Positions 48,614 to 59,894 of a stretch of DNA of 64,000 bases are shown here, piece by piece. The position numbers and the translations under genes are program-made. The DNA is from Megalobrama amblycephala (taxonomy: Eukaryota > Chordata > Actinopteri > Cypriniformes > Xenocyprididae), in contig NC_063044.1 of NCBI RefSeq assembly GCF_018812025.1, positions 40,880,243-40,944,242 of the forward strand, written 5' to 3'. The notes under the pieces are model-generated. The model was given only the letters and a program-made list of their open reading frames with translations, ran no database searches and had not been told where the DNA came from. The stretch's first letter is position 1. The number at the start of each line of letters is the position of its first letter.

Positions 48614-50209
48614 CAGTGGGTACGGAAAGTATTCAGACCCCCTTAAATTTTTCACTCTTTGTTATATTGCAGCCATTTGCTAAAATCATTTAAGTTAATT
48701 TTTTTTCCTCATTAATGTACACACAGCACCCCATATTGACAGAAAAACACAGAATTGTTGACATTTTTGCAGATTTATTAAAAAAGAAAAACTGAAATAT
48801 CACATGGTCCTAAGTATTCAGACCCTTTGCTCAGTATTTAGTAGAAGCACCCTTTTGATCTAATACAGCCATGAGTCTTTTTGGGAAAGATGCAACAAGT
48901 TTTTCACACCTGGATTTGGGGATCCTCTGTCATTCCTCCTTGCAGATCCTCTCCAGTTCTGTCAGGTTGGATGGTAAACGTTGGTGGACAGCCATTTTTA
49001 GGTCTCTCCAGAGATGCTCAATTGGGTTTAAGTCAGGGCTCTGGCTGTGCCAATGAAGAACAGTCAAGGAGTTGTTGTGAAGACACTCCTTCATTATTTT
49101 AGCTGTGTGCTTAGGGTCATTGTCTTGTTGGAAGGTAAACCTTCGGCCCAGTCTGAGGTCCTGAGCACTCTGGAGAAGGTTTTCGTCCAGGATATCCCTG
49201 TACTTGGCCGCATTCATCTTTCCCTTGATTGCAACCAGTCGTCCTGTCCCTGCAGCTGAAAAACACCCCCACAGCATGATGCTGCCACCACCATGCTTCA
49301 CTTGTTGGGACTGTATTGGACAGGTGATGAGCAGTGCCTGGTTTTCTCCACACATACCGCTTAGAATTAAGGCCAAAAAGTTCCATCTTGGTCTCATCAG
49401 ACCAGAGAATCTTATTTCTCACCATCTCGGCAAACTCCATGCAGGCTTTCATGTGTCTTGCACTGAGGAAAGGCTTCCGTCGGGCCACTTTGCCATAAAG
49501 CCCCGACTGGTGGAGGGCTGCAGTGATGGTTGACTTTCTACAACTTTCTCCCATCTCCCGACTGCATCTCTGGAGCTCAACCACAGTGATCTTTGGGTTC
49601 TTCTTTACCTCTCTCACCAAGGCTCTTTGTTTGGCCGGACGGCCAGCTCTAGGAAGGGTTCTGGTCGTCCCAAACGTCTTCCATTTAAGGATTATGGAGG
49701 CCACTGTGCTCTTAGGAACCTTAAGTGCAGCAGAATTTTTTTTTTGTAACCTTGGCCAGATCTGTGCCTTGCCACAATTCTGTCTCTGAGCTCTTCAGGC
49801 AGTTCCTTTGACCTCATGATTCTCATTTGCTCTGACATGCACTGTGAGCTGTAAGGTCTTATATAGACAGGTGTGTGGCTTTCCTAATCAAGTCCAATCA
49901 AACACAGCTGGACTCAAATGAAGGTGTAGAAACATCTCAAGGATGATCAGAAGAAATGGACAGCACCTGAGTTAAATATATGAGTGTCACAGCAAAGGGT
50001 CTGAATACTTAGGACCATGTGATATTTCAGTTTTTCTTTTTTAATAAATCTGCAAAAATGTCAACAATTCTGTGTTTTTCTGTCAATATGGGGTGCTGTG
50101 TGTACATTAATGAGGAAAAAAAAATGAACTTAAATGATTTTAGCAAATGGCTGCAATATAACAAAGAGTGAAAAATTTAAGGGGGTCTGAATACTTTCCG
50201 TACCCACTG
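48614..50209 (-). mobile_element. Complete Tc1/mariner transposon with IR/DR ends
   Basis: 1596 bp flanked by TA on both sides. The terminal repeats are about 218 bp (48614-48831 and 49991-50209) and, by eye, differ by only one substitution and one T-run indel. Each end has an outer AAGTATTCAGACCCCCTT and an inner AAGTATTCAGACCCTTTG, the two-site IR/DR arrangement of several fish Tc1 families. The transposase between them, on the minus strand, is broken. Near-identical ends suggest recent insertion. Confidence 0.95.
48831..49838 (-). pseudogene. Tc1 transposase pseudogene, DD34E residues retained
   Basis: Minus-strand coding remnant starting near 49838 or the in-frame ATG at 49826 (MRIMRSKELPEELRDRIVAR) and ending at 48831. 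Order: N-terminal helix-turn-helix region with a basic GRPAK word (around 49635-49650), then the catalytic domain. The first Asp is in WSDETK (49396-49398), the second in QQDND (49122-49124), and the Glu in NPIEHLW (49017-49019), exactly 34 residues after the second Asp. Lesions: a frame change at the T run 49736-49745, a one-base insertion at the TT of 49302-49303, and a premature stop at 48930-48932. The protein cannot be made whole, although the active-site codons are intact. Confidence 0.9.
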
Positions 50210-50269
50210 TATACATATATATTTATATTTTTATATATATATTTTACAGTTTACATAAAGTACATGTGT
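50210..50269. repeat. TA-rich right flank of the Tc1 element
   Basis: TA-rich bases continuing the tract at 48475-48613, interrupted by the transposon. Confidence 0.7.
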
Positions 50270-50575
50270 GTAAAGTAAAGTAAAGTAAAGATATTACAAA
50301 AGATTTCTATTTCAAATAAATGCCGTTCTTTTTAACTTTCTGTTCATCAAAAAATCCTGAAAAAAATGTATCTCAGTTTCCACAAAAAAAAACAATTGTT
50401 TTCAACATTGATAATAATCAGAAATCTTTCTTAATCATCCAATCATCATATTAGGATGATTTCTGAAGGATCATGTGACACTGAAGACTGGAGTAATGAT
50501 GCTGAAAATTCAGCTTTGATCAAAGGAATAAATTACATTTTACAATATATTCAAATAGGAAACAGTTATTTTAAA
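50270..50575. repeat. Interspersed repeat R, copy
   Basis: Contains AAAGATTTCTATTTCAAATA, AAATCCTGAAAAAAATGTAT, GATCATGTGACACTGAAGAC and AGGAATAAATTACATTTTAC in family order. Confidence 0.8.
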
Positions 50576-50626
50576 TGTGTGTATAAACACACACACTATA
50601 CATATGTATGTATATATACACGTATC

Positions 50627-50658
<32 letters not shown>

Positions 50659-50698
50659 GTAATATGTGTGTGTGTTTATACACATTTAATAACTGTTT
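50561..50698. repeat. Hairpin with TA/CA microsatellite loop
   Basis: AACAGTTATTTTAAATGTGT + GTATAAACACACACAC (50561-50596) is mirrored by GTGTGTGTGTTTATACACAT + TTAATAACTGTTT (50666-50698). The loop of about 70 bp contains (TA)n at about 50632-50658. Confidence 0.8.
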
Positions 50699-50723
50699 TA
50701 TACAGCTATGGTGCTACTGCCTC

Positions 50724-50766
<43 letters not shown>
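50724..50766. repeat. (TA)n microsatellite
   Basis: About 21 TA units followed by short CA-rich sequence. Confidence 0.9.
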
Positions 50767-50772
<6 letters not shown>

Positions 50773-50799
50773 CAACACACACCAACATGTGACCATGTT

Positions 50800-53150
50800 T
50801 AATGGCTTTTGATTTCTTCTTCTATCTCAATTTAATGAACCTTTGGTAATTTCAGTTTTTCAAAAGAATCGAGTAAAATGAGCTTTGCTTCCCTTGAATG
50901 TGCAAATGTTTTCAAAGATGTTCAGGGAATTTGGTTCCGAAAGCCTTGCCGGCAAATCAATTCAATCAATTCCTCTCCACCAATTGTTTGTTATTTTTCT
51001 GCTGACCACACTGCAAGGATTAATATTTGATTAGCCTTTAGGAGAAGTGGAAAGTACTTATTAACCTTATTTGTCAATCTGTCAGTGCCACTCTGTGTAT
51101 TGGCCCTTGCTGCAGGCAGAGGAATAGGGAACAGGAGGAGGAGCGTTTTAATTTCCTCTGATGGCTCGCAGGGTAGCTCGCAGGTATCTCACAGGGCAGC
51201 GCCACCATAATTAGCCACTTAGGCTCGAACATGCATGCATTTGCTATCAGTTTTCCATGACTGTAATCTGATCTTTTAAAGCAGCTTGCCTGCTGTGGTG
51301 TTTGAGATCAACAAATTAGATGTACGCGTAATTATGCACCGGTAACAGACATGGTGCTTGGTGCAACGCTAAAGGCATTTTTGGGTATATGAAAAAAATT
51401 GAAATCCGAATGTTCTAGTTTTTCATATGGATGGTATAGTACGAGTCAGTATTAGAACAAATGAAACTCTCTCCAGGGACTCGGCCTCTAACAGTTTTCA
51501 GAGTTGTTGTGTGGTGTACACACCATTTCTTCCACATTGGATCAAAGTGATGTGGAGTGAATACACATTGATCCAGACTAATGAGGAAATCCTCAGCCCA
51601 CACACGGATAACAGCCTCTGAGACCCGAGCGCCCCACTGTCTCAAAGAGTAGTAATATTCAAGAGCCAACAACTTTACCTCCATATCTGCTCATATAGAC
51701 ACCAAACAGCTTGTGTTGGACATCAGGACTGGTGCAATTGTGTCATAGGAAGGAATACTGAGAGTTGGGACTCTATTAAAAGCCCTTACCGTGCATGTGA
51801 GGGAATTTGTGTAACGTAATGAATAATAGTTTTCATTTTGACTCATTATATAGTTCTGATATATTTGAATTGGGCCTGTGGGTTGTATAATTAATAATAC
51901 CTTTAATGTTTCCATTTATTTGTAAATAAATCATGCTTTATTGCAAGTAAGGTCATTTTCATTACCTTGCCAAAGTAGGAAGGCAAAACATTTCAATTCC
52001 CTTATTTGAAAATTGATAAGTACGGCTCCTTGCAAAGACTCGCTCATTTTTCATTACTAATTTTAATTAAGTCGTCTGCACAACATAGAAATTGACTGTT
52101 TGTATAATTGTTCATTATGGGTCTTGTTTTCCTCAATGGGTAGATTAAAATTCCCCTAAATAGAAGAATTTAAGAAATGATTAGTCTTTTCATCCCAAAT
52201 ATATAATTGCCTGCTCCAAGAGCAAAGGCATTGTGAAATGAGAATAAATTAAAGATATTGATAGCTGTGCCTAGACAAAACCAAAAATGAAATCTGATAC
52301 AGCAAAATATGGATTCTGCAAATTGCTTCTCCACACTTATAATGAGACATTGTTCCCTATTAGTGACAAAGGAAGAGATTTCAGCAATAAATATTCAGAG
52401 TTGTGGTTTAATGCTCTAATTATACCTACTACTTGCTGTTGTGGAAGTTTGCTAAAGAATTAAATAAAGGTAAGAGAGGAAAACGTGTCCACTCGTTGAC
52501 CAGCTTTCATAAACGATGTCCCAGGTGCTTTTATTTATCTGAACCCTGGAATATTCCTCACATCTCGATAAGCTCTTCTTTCCTCCCCTGAGCTCACTGG
52601 AGGCCTCATCTGCTCAGCCGAGTTTTATCAGGGATCATCCACCCCCATGCCATAGCATCAGGCTAAAGACCGTCCCACAGTTAGCCGTCTTAATTACAGA
52701 TCCTTTGATGTGATAGAGCACAGCCCTGTTGAGATTGATTACTGTTAGAGCTAAGTTGTCTACCAATTACTTAGACAATTAGCCAACTAATTAAAATACT
52801 TACCCAGTGCATTTGAAAAGGAAGAGAAGCGGCGCTATGAGAAGCTCCCCTGACAGATGAGCTGCCTGGGATTCTCACTATAGCTCTCTTATAAAGACAG
52901 AAGTCAAAAGAGGGCCATGATGTGTTTATTTACCACACTGTGGCTAGTGCTAGCAGGTTAGAGATGCAAGCTCTCCTCCAAAACCTGCCTCGCTGTTTAC
53001 TAAGGCAGCATTCTAATTGAAATGGAACTGCATTTGTAATTGATTCGGAACACTAGGATCCATGTGTGTCAGAAATAGCCCTCTGTATGTGAAGCACATC
53101 ATTGATTTCTATACGCAACACAAGAGTAGTATGCATATAGGACACATAAA
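50800..53150. other. Single-copy block, candidate conserved non-coding DNA
   Basis: 2.3 kb without recognised transposons, rich in TAATTA/ATTAAT words (52050-52090, 52735-52805). No exon-like frame. Confidence 0.3.
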
Positions 53151-53923
53151 TTTGAACGTTTTATGATGTTATTTATTTTATTCATATAGTAATATTTAAA
53201 TAAAATAAATATTTGTATTAATTTATTTGTTTTATTATAATAAATGTAATTTAATTTAATTTTTTAATTGTATTCACAATTGATTTGTATACAGGCAGTG
53301 TGCTCCTATATAGTTTTACAAATTAATTATATTTTCAACTCGAAAATTAATATGCGTATAATGTAGGTAATAATTTTTGAATTGTTATTTTGTAAATAAA
53401 TTAATAAATCCCATCAAATTTACTACCGTCACGTGTTGTCACGTGATGAATCTGCATATGGCTGATAACTCCATAGATATATAAACATGTACATAGCCTG
53501 TCTAGTATGGATGACAGCCCAACAGATGTCTGCTTTGCAGCAGAGGGTGAGTATGTTTTACTCCTTTATTTGCTTAATAAAAGACTACTTTAAAATATCG
53601 TGTTTATATTGCATTTTCAATGTGTTTATGTTTAGCGCGGCAAAACAGACTCATCGCAGCCCGTAGCCTGCGATGTATCTGGTTGCCATGACATTTATAG
53701 TAAAATCACTTCAATATTACTATATATGGAGTTAAACAGAGTGTGAATATATAGGTTTACTATAGAAAAGCTAAAATGTAATGAAAATGGCGACTGACCA
53801 ACGCTACTGTCTGCCTCGGTCTGTAATTAACGTTAAATTACAGAAAAATTAGTAATCCCATACTCTACTTTTACAAGGGAAAAGTAGGCCAAATTAAATT
53901 ACAGTAATTAATTACTTAGTAAT

Positions 53924-53927
<4 letters not shown>
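53151..53927. other. AT-rich sequence with possible old repeat
   Basis: AT-rich at 53160-53410. A duplicated GTCACGTG word occurs at about 53430-53446. 53440-53840 has the look of repeat debris but no family was identified. Confidence 0.3.
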
Positions 53928-53987
<60 letters not shown>

Positions 53988-53998
53988 CACACAATATA
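53928..53998. repeat. (CA)n microsatellite
   Basis: About 24 CA units, then TATATATA and a short ACACA stretch leading to the TA at which the next Tc1-like element starts. Confidence 0.9.
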
Positions 53999-55215
53999 CA
54001 CTGATCAGGTATAACATAATGAGCACTGACAGGTGAAGTGAATAAAACAGATTATCTCTTCATCATGGCCCGACACCTGTTAGTGGGTGGGATATATTAG
54101 GCAGCAAGTGAACATTTTGTCCTCAAAGTTGATGTTTTAGAAGCAGGAAAATTGGGCAAGCGTAAGAATTTGAGCGAGTTTGACGAGGGCCAAATTGTGA
54201 TGGCTAGACGACTGGGTCAGAGCATCTCCAAAACTGCAGCTCTTGTGGGGTGTTCCCGGTCTGCAGTGGTCAGTATTTATCAAAAGTGGTCCAAGGAAGG
54301 AACAGTGGTGAACCAGCGACAGGGTCATGGGCGGACAAGGCTCATTGATGCACGTGGGGAGCGAAGGCTGGCCCGTGTGGTCCGATCCAACAAACAAGCT
54401 ACTGTAGCTCAAATTGCTCAAGAAGTTAATGCTGGTTCTGATAGAAAGGTGTCAGAATACACAGTGCATCACAGTTTTGTTACGTATTGGGCTGCATAGC
54501 CACAGACCAGTCAGGGTGCCCATGCTGACCCCTGTCCACCGCCGAAAGCACCACGTGAGCATCAGAACTGGACCACGGAGCAACGGAGCAAGGTGGCCTG
54601 GTCTGATGAATCACGTTTTCTTGTACATCACATGGATGGTCAGGTGTGTCGCTTACCTGGGGAACACATGGCACCAGGATGCATTATGGGAAGAAGGCAA
54701 GCCGGCGGAGGCAGTGTGATGCTTTGGGCAATGTTCTGCTGGGAAACCTTGTGTCCTGCCATCCATGTGGATGTTAATTTGACATGTATCACCTACCTAA
54801 GCATTGTTTCAGACCATGTACACACTTTCATGGAAACGGTATTGCCTGGTGGCTGTGACCTCTTTCAGCAGAATAATGCTCCTGCCACAAAGCAAAAATG
54901 GTTCAGGAACAATTTGAGGAGCACAACAATGTACTCATGAGGTGTTGACTTGGCCTCCAAATTCACCAGATCTCAATCCAATCGAGAATCTGTGGGATGT
55001 GCTGAACAAACAAGTCCAATCCATGGAGGCTCCACCTCGCAACTTACAGGACTTAAAGGATCTGCTGCTAACATCTTGGTGCAGATACCACAGCACACCT
55101 TCAGGTTCAGGTTTAGTGGAGTCCATGCCTCAACAAGTCAGGGCTGTTTTGGCAGCAAAGGGGGACCAACACAATATTAGGAAGGTGGTCATAATGTTAT
55201 GCCTGATGATGAATA
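53999..55215 (+). mobile_element. Old Tc1-like transposon with short TIRs
   Basis: The left end CACTGATCAGGTATAACATA follows TA (53997-53998). The right end keeps GTCATAATGTTATGCCTGAT (about 55188-55207), the inverted counterpart, but its last few bases and TA are lost. The TIRs are short and the element is compact (about 1.2 kb), a different Tc1 lineage from the element at 48614. Confidence 0.85.
54152..55190 (+). pseudogene. Tc1-like transposase pseudogene, catalytic Asp lost
   Basis: Plus-strand remnant. The N-terminal start appears to be TTG at 54152 where an ATG would be expected ([19 protein letters not shown] follows). A helix-turn-helix region with [20 protein letters not shown] follows. 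The catalytic domain is spread over frames: WSDES (Asp at 54605-54607), AGGGSVMLWAM, FQQNNAP, and [11 protein letters not shown] (Glu about 54984). The position expected to be the second catalytic Asp is Asn (54872-54874). Frame changes occur near 54475, 54555, 54640, 54890 and 54935, and again after 55080. Family assignment is secure. Confidence 0.9.
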
Positions 55216-55335
55216 TTGATGCAGGGCAACAACTCCCTGTGCGATGAGGTATATAGAATGCAGATTGAATATCCCTAAAATTCAAGATATGGGGGCAAAA
55301 ATGTTTATCTCATATTTAGACCATATGAGTTAAGT
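55216..55335. other. Short single-copy spacer
   Basis: Nothing recognised; its last 8 bp (AGTTAAGT) are the target duplication of the next element. Confidence 0.5.
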
Positions 55336-55522
55336 CAGGGGTAGGCAAGTTCGGTCCCAGAGAGTCGCTGTCCTGCAGAGTTTAGCTCCAACCCTGAAAA
55401 AAAACCTTCAGCTGCCTATAGCCTTAGTAATCCTGAAGAGCTTGATTAGCTTGTTCAGGTGTGTTTGATTAAGGTTGGAGCTAAACTCAGCAGCTTTCTA
55501 GGACCGAACTTGCCTACCCCTG
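55336..55522. mobile_element. hAT-type MITE, complete, with 8-bp target duplication
   Basis: 187 bp with TIR CAGGGGTAGGCAAGTTCGGT at the left and ACCGAACTTGCCTACCCCTG at the right, a perfect 20-bp match. The exact duplication AGTTAAGT flanks it (55328-55335, 55523-55530). TSD length and CAG termini identify the hAT superfamily. Confidence 0.95.
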
Positions 55523-55530
55523 AGTTAAGT

Positions 55531-56039
55531 AATATCACATGAGTAACAAGTGCAATATTACACGAGTGCTGTTTTTGTCCTTTATATAACGAGTGCAAAT
55601 ACAATAGCCTACTGATTTTATACAACAGTTCAGTAAATAGGAAGTGAATATTTTGTTATTTTAGACACAATACTGTTTCGTTCAATTTTGCCAATGAAAA
55701 TATAAAGACGAAGCGTCTCAGCGCAATACCGAAGATGTTTTAATGAATCGAATGAATGAACGAGCGACTTCATCAGTAAGACATTTACTGCCACCTACTG
55801 GCAGTTTTAGTTTCTTATTTAGGGTCTATTTTATTTATTCATTTGTCCATATTAATAAAATAAAGTATGATTCAGCCAATAATGTAAATTCAGTCATCCC
55901 TTACTCAACCTCATAATCCAAGAATTCACATGTAACAAATTCTATGTTGAATAAAATAAAATATTTCTTTCTGAAGCTACTTTTTTGTAATATCTATTTG
56001 ACATTTTACATAATAATGACTTCAGACTATATTTTAGGG
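55531..56039. other. Mixed sequence with possible repeat debris
   Basis: 55650-55810 has the character of an old repeat (GAATCGAATGAATGAACGAG). It contains the strong CTCF-like motif listed separately. The remainder is AT-rich and unrecognised. Confidence 0.35.
55788..55801 (-). promoter_or_regulatory. CTCF-like motif (14/14)
   Basis: The minus strand reads CCAGTAGGTGGCAG, matching every position of CCASYAGRKGGCRS. This is the best match noticed in the window. Confidence 0.55.
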
Positions 56040-56152
56040 GTAATTTCTCAGCCAAAATTGATGTGCGATTAAATTGTGATAAATTAGATTAATTAATCGC
56101 CACATCATGTAATTAATTAGATAAAAAATTTTAATCGCTTGACAGCCCTAAT
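56040..56152. mobile_element. Fragment of an ATTAATCG-rich MITE
   Basis: ATTAGATTAATTAATCGCCA and TTTTAATCGCTTGACAGCCC form one end of a fish repeat recognised from memory; the other end is missing. Confidence 0.5.
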
Positions 56153-58346
56153 ATATGTATATATTTATATATATACACACACAGTAAAGTATACAGTATA
56201 GCACATCTACATTTGTGTTATTATTAGTTATTGTATAAAATTTTAGTTTAATTATTGTATTACTATAATAATATTATTTAAAGAAAATACAATATAATTT
56301 TAATTATTTTTTATAGGTACTTTTCAGTATTGAATAAGTATTGATATATTGTAAATTAGGTATGTAATCAACATTTCTCCTGTTTGATTATTTTTTTTCT
56401 TTTCTATGATAGTACCTCCTAAGAAAAGTGCTACATCAGATGGCATTTCAAAATCAATCAGATGTAAGCGTCTTATAAGACAGAATGTTATGCAAACAGA
56501 ATTCAGACATGTCTTGATGTTTTCCTCTATCATATACTGCCATTTTTCAGGTTTTAGACAGTCATAGACCTGTCAAAAGCTGCACCTTGTCTGAAACAGG
56601 ACATTGTGCAGTTGACAGTCTGTCAAACGTCATTGTGCAGCAGAGATTGTTGCTGAAGTTGGGTATCATGTATAGGTTAAGTAGCAGTAAGGTCCTTTTA
56701 TATGAGTCCCTGTACTGTGTTTATGTACTATGATAAAAACTGTCAACAAACATTTTTGATTATTCGTTCATTTAATTTATTTTTACTTTTATTATAGGTA
56801 CAAAAGTCGCAGAAGGTGAACATTTTGCAAGCAGGATTCAAACCTGTGCACTATGTTAAGGCAAGTGTGAAATTACTTTTATAAGAAACTGTACTTACTA
56901 TTTTCCTAGTGGATGGTAAAAACATTATCTTAAGAAATCCAATTGATGAAATATTTGTTTTCTTTATGTGATCTTCTAAACAACAACAACAAAAAATCTT
57001 TCTCAAACATATTAGATCCAAATCACCTTTTGCACCAATGGAAATTTTGTTCCTATCATATAATATAAACCTGCATGATACGAATGCATCCCCCTCCTTA
57101 AATTCCTCAGCATAGTCACAATTGACAGCTTCCTGTCTGGGCTCAAATGGTATCTTCCACCAATTTAAGAGTGGTCATTCTGACTAAAATAAATACATTA
57201 CCCCTATTCATTTTGTTCAGAATGATAGTTGACACTAAATGTTCATTTGTTCCCTGCTATCCCTACATTGTTTTTTTTTTCTATTCTATTCCTGAATGGG
57301 CTGTCAGGCTCAGGGAAATGGCTCAAGCATGTCTGATTGAAGTTGCCAGGGCAGGTTGGATCGAAAGGCCCCCACTGATTAGAAAGGGTGTGAACTCTTA
57401 GCGATCAAACTCTTCAGCTTCATCCTCTAATCACAGGCAATATAAAACAATCTAAGCACCACTTAACCTGAGCAGAAGCCCTGTTATGACTTTGCAAGCC
57501 CTGTCTCCATTAATCAATCTGACTCCGTGTCTGGAGAGCAGAGATGCAAATGCATGGTAATGCCCCCTCCTCCATCCTGGATCATTCCTCTCTGTTTTCC
57601 ACTCGCTCACAATTTGTGCATGTTCTTTCTGTTGTCGTGATGGCCGGAGAGCACATCCCAGACTGGTCTTTACGGAAAAGTGCTGCCGAATGTGTCTTGC
57701 AGCCAGCAGAAGTGCCAAAGTGTTGGAATGAGTCTGTAATGAGGCAGAGGTGGCTAGCAGACAATCCCCTCCCTTCTCTCTCTCCGTTCAGCCTGATCTG
57801 GCCTGGGCAGAAGGCACCCTGCTGGTCAAGGGAGGCAGGGAGCTTGTCCAAATGGCCGGCCATCCCCAACACCCAGGCCTCTCGCCGTGCTGATGAGTGG
57901 CCACATAAACAAAGGCAAAAAACGCAGCATCTCTGCGAGTTTTCCAGGTGCTTAAGCGCGCTGTTGCTCATGATGGCAGGAGTTATTTAGTCCTTACGAG
58001 AGGGCAGGATGTCTCTGGTGTCGGCGGCGGGTGATTAATGAGCGGGAATGGCTGCCTCCTGCTGCCGTGGAGCACACGGTCTAGACTGAGATTACTAGAG
58101 CAGCCCCCCTCCCCGCCATGGGAAAGGCTTCTGCTGAACTCACACAGTGGTGGCCTCTGGCCTGTGGAATAACTTAGACATTTAGGCTTTTTCAACAAAG
58201 CTGTAATTGATTTGTCAACATGGAACCAATGAAAGAATTTACTTGCACAAGAGTATTCCGACATTAATCAGAATTTGTTAATATTCTGAATATGTGAGCG
58301 CCATTGGCCTGGTTCCCATAACCAGATTAAGCCAATTTTCAGAGGT
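56153..58346. other. Single-copy block
   Basis: AT-rich to about 57000, then GC-richer. The 148-codon plus frame (57544-57990) and 129-codon minus frame (57582-57971) overlap almost completely and show no domain pattern, so neither is called. 57740-58110 has no repeats. Confidence 0.3.
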
Positions 58347-58370
58347 TTTTTTTTTTTTTTTTTTTTTTTT
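58347..58370. repeat. Poly-T tract
   Basis: About 24 T; no retroelement body recognised beside it. Confidence 0.8.
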
Positions 58371-59231
58371 AGATCTGAATAAAACAGCTGGCATATCCCT
58401 ATATTAATCAGAATTTTGTTATGTAAACACCTTATTCAGAATATCCAGCATCCAGAGGTCAAGCTATTGAGAAACACACTTTTTGAGACCTTTTTGCAAA
58501 CATTAAAAGAAACTTGATGGTCTGTGTTTTTAAGTCTCATGACAGACATTTAGCAATTTATCTGGCTCTCGTGTGAGTGGACATGAATGAGAATTAATGA
58601 ACTGATTAAATTATTGTCCAAAATTAATAAAATGGCAAAAGGTGCATTTCCAGTATTTTAGAAGAGCGCAGCTGGAAAATAAGGTTCATGTCTTAGATGA
58701 TTGGATTTAGATTATTTGATTTGATTACACATAATATTCCAATAGCTATCTAAGGTATTCCTATATATCTAAGGTTATAATTAATTATTTGATTAATTAA
58801 TTAATTAATTAATTAATTAATTAATTAATTTCCCAGAGCCAGATGCAATGTCTTATCTTAAAATATGAAAATCCATTCTAAAAATATGAATTATTACATG
58901 TAAAACTTTTAATCTAAACAATGATTTAAATTATAAACTACCCCCTCCCTTGTCTGAAATTAAATAAGAAAGATAATTCTAACAGAAAAGTATCACTAGA
59001 TAAAAATATCACTTTTTAGCAAAATATTTTTTACTGTGCACCGTTTCTAGTCACACTGTACAAATTTATGCAAGGCGATTATTTCATTAAATTTTTTCAG
59101 GATTATTTAAAATATTATTTAATTGAATGTATGTATTTAGGTTACATAAAATAATAGCTATGAAATTAGCTTAGGCAAGACAATGGAATCTACCATTTTA
59201 TTACAAATGTCATTTCCATCACAGGGTGTTA
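58371..59231. other. AT-leaning single-copy sequence with (AATT)n
   Basis: An ATTA/AATT tetranucleotide array lies at about 58778-58830. Nothing else recognised. Confidence 0.5.
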
Positions 59232-59235
59232 TTAA

Positions 59236-59894
59236 AGGGATAGTTCACCTAAAATGAAAATTAAGTCATCATTTACTCACACTGGTGTTATTCTAATGCA
59301 ATATGCCCTTCTTTTTTTGTGGACCAGGAATTTTTCTTTAAAATTTTTTTAGGAATTTAAAAAAAAAAAAATTTGCACACGTGCTTGTCCATATAATGGC
59401 AGTGAATAGTGAACAGCATCAAGCTTTTTAAAAAAGACGCAAAAGTGTCTCAGAATGACGATATGAAATATAATGTATTATTTAATGAAAATCCTGACCT
59501 TGGCCGTTGGTCTTTAGTGCACGGCTGACACTATTAGCGCCGCAGTTCACTCCGTCTTGCCCAGAAAAAGCACACAAGATGTAAGAAATCAAGATTAACA
59601 AAAGCTATCAACAATCCATGTACCTTCTTCCCTGAGGTGAATATATCCGTTGCGTTCGCCGTAACAAGAAGTTATCAGTCATTCTGACTGTCATCAGACA
59701 AACTGAGTTCATGTCTACCTCCAGAACACTTGAAATATACGACACGTCGCATGGGCTTATTCTGTGATGCTTTTGCGTCTTTTTTTTAAAAAAAAGCTTG
59801 ATGCTGGTTGCTATTCACTGCCATATCTTTAAGAATTCTCTTTTTGTGGTCTTGAATGAATGACTTAATTTTAATTTTAGGGTGAACTATCCCT
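59236..59894. mobile_element. TTAA palindromic MITE (AGGGATAGTTCACC family)
   Basis: Preceded by TTAA (59232-59235) and followed by TCAA, one change from TTAA. Ends AGGGATAGTTCACC and GGTGAACTATCCCT. The arms also pair at CATCAAGCTTTTTAAAAAAG/AAAAAAAAGCTTGATG and GACGCAAAAG/CTTTTGCGTC. The same end type bounds the nest at 35052-39718. Confidence 0.9.

Noticed and set aside
53440..53840. Possible first exon/promoter with an ATGG start near 53508
   Set aside because: Only a few codons stay open before a stop or weak GT site, and the region resembles repeat debris.
57544..57990. 148-codon plus-strand open frame
   Set aside because: A 129-codon frame is open on the opposite strand over the same bases, there is no domain pattern, and no gene context.
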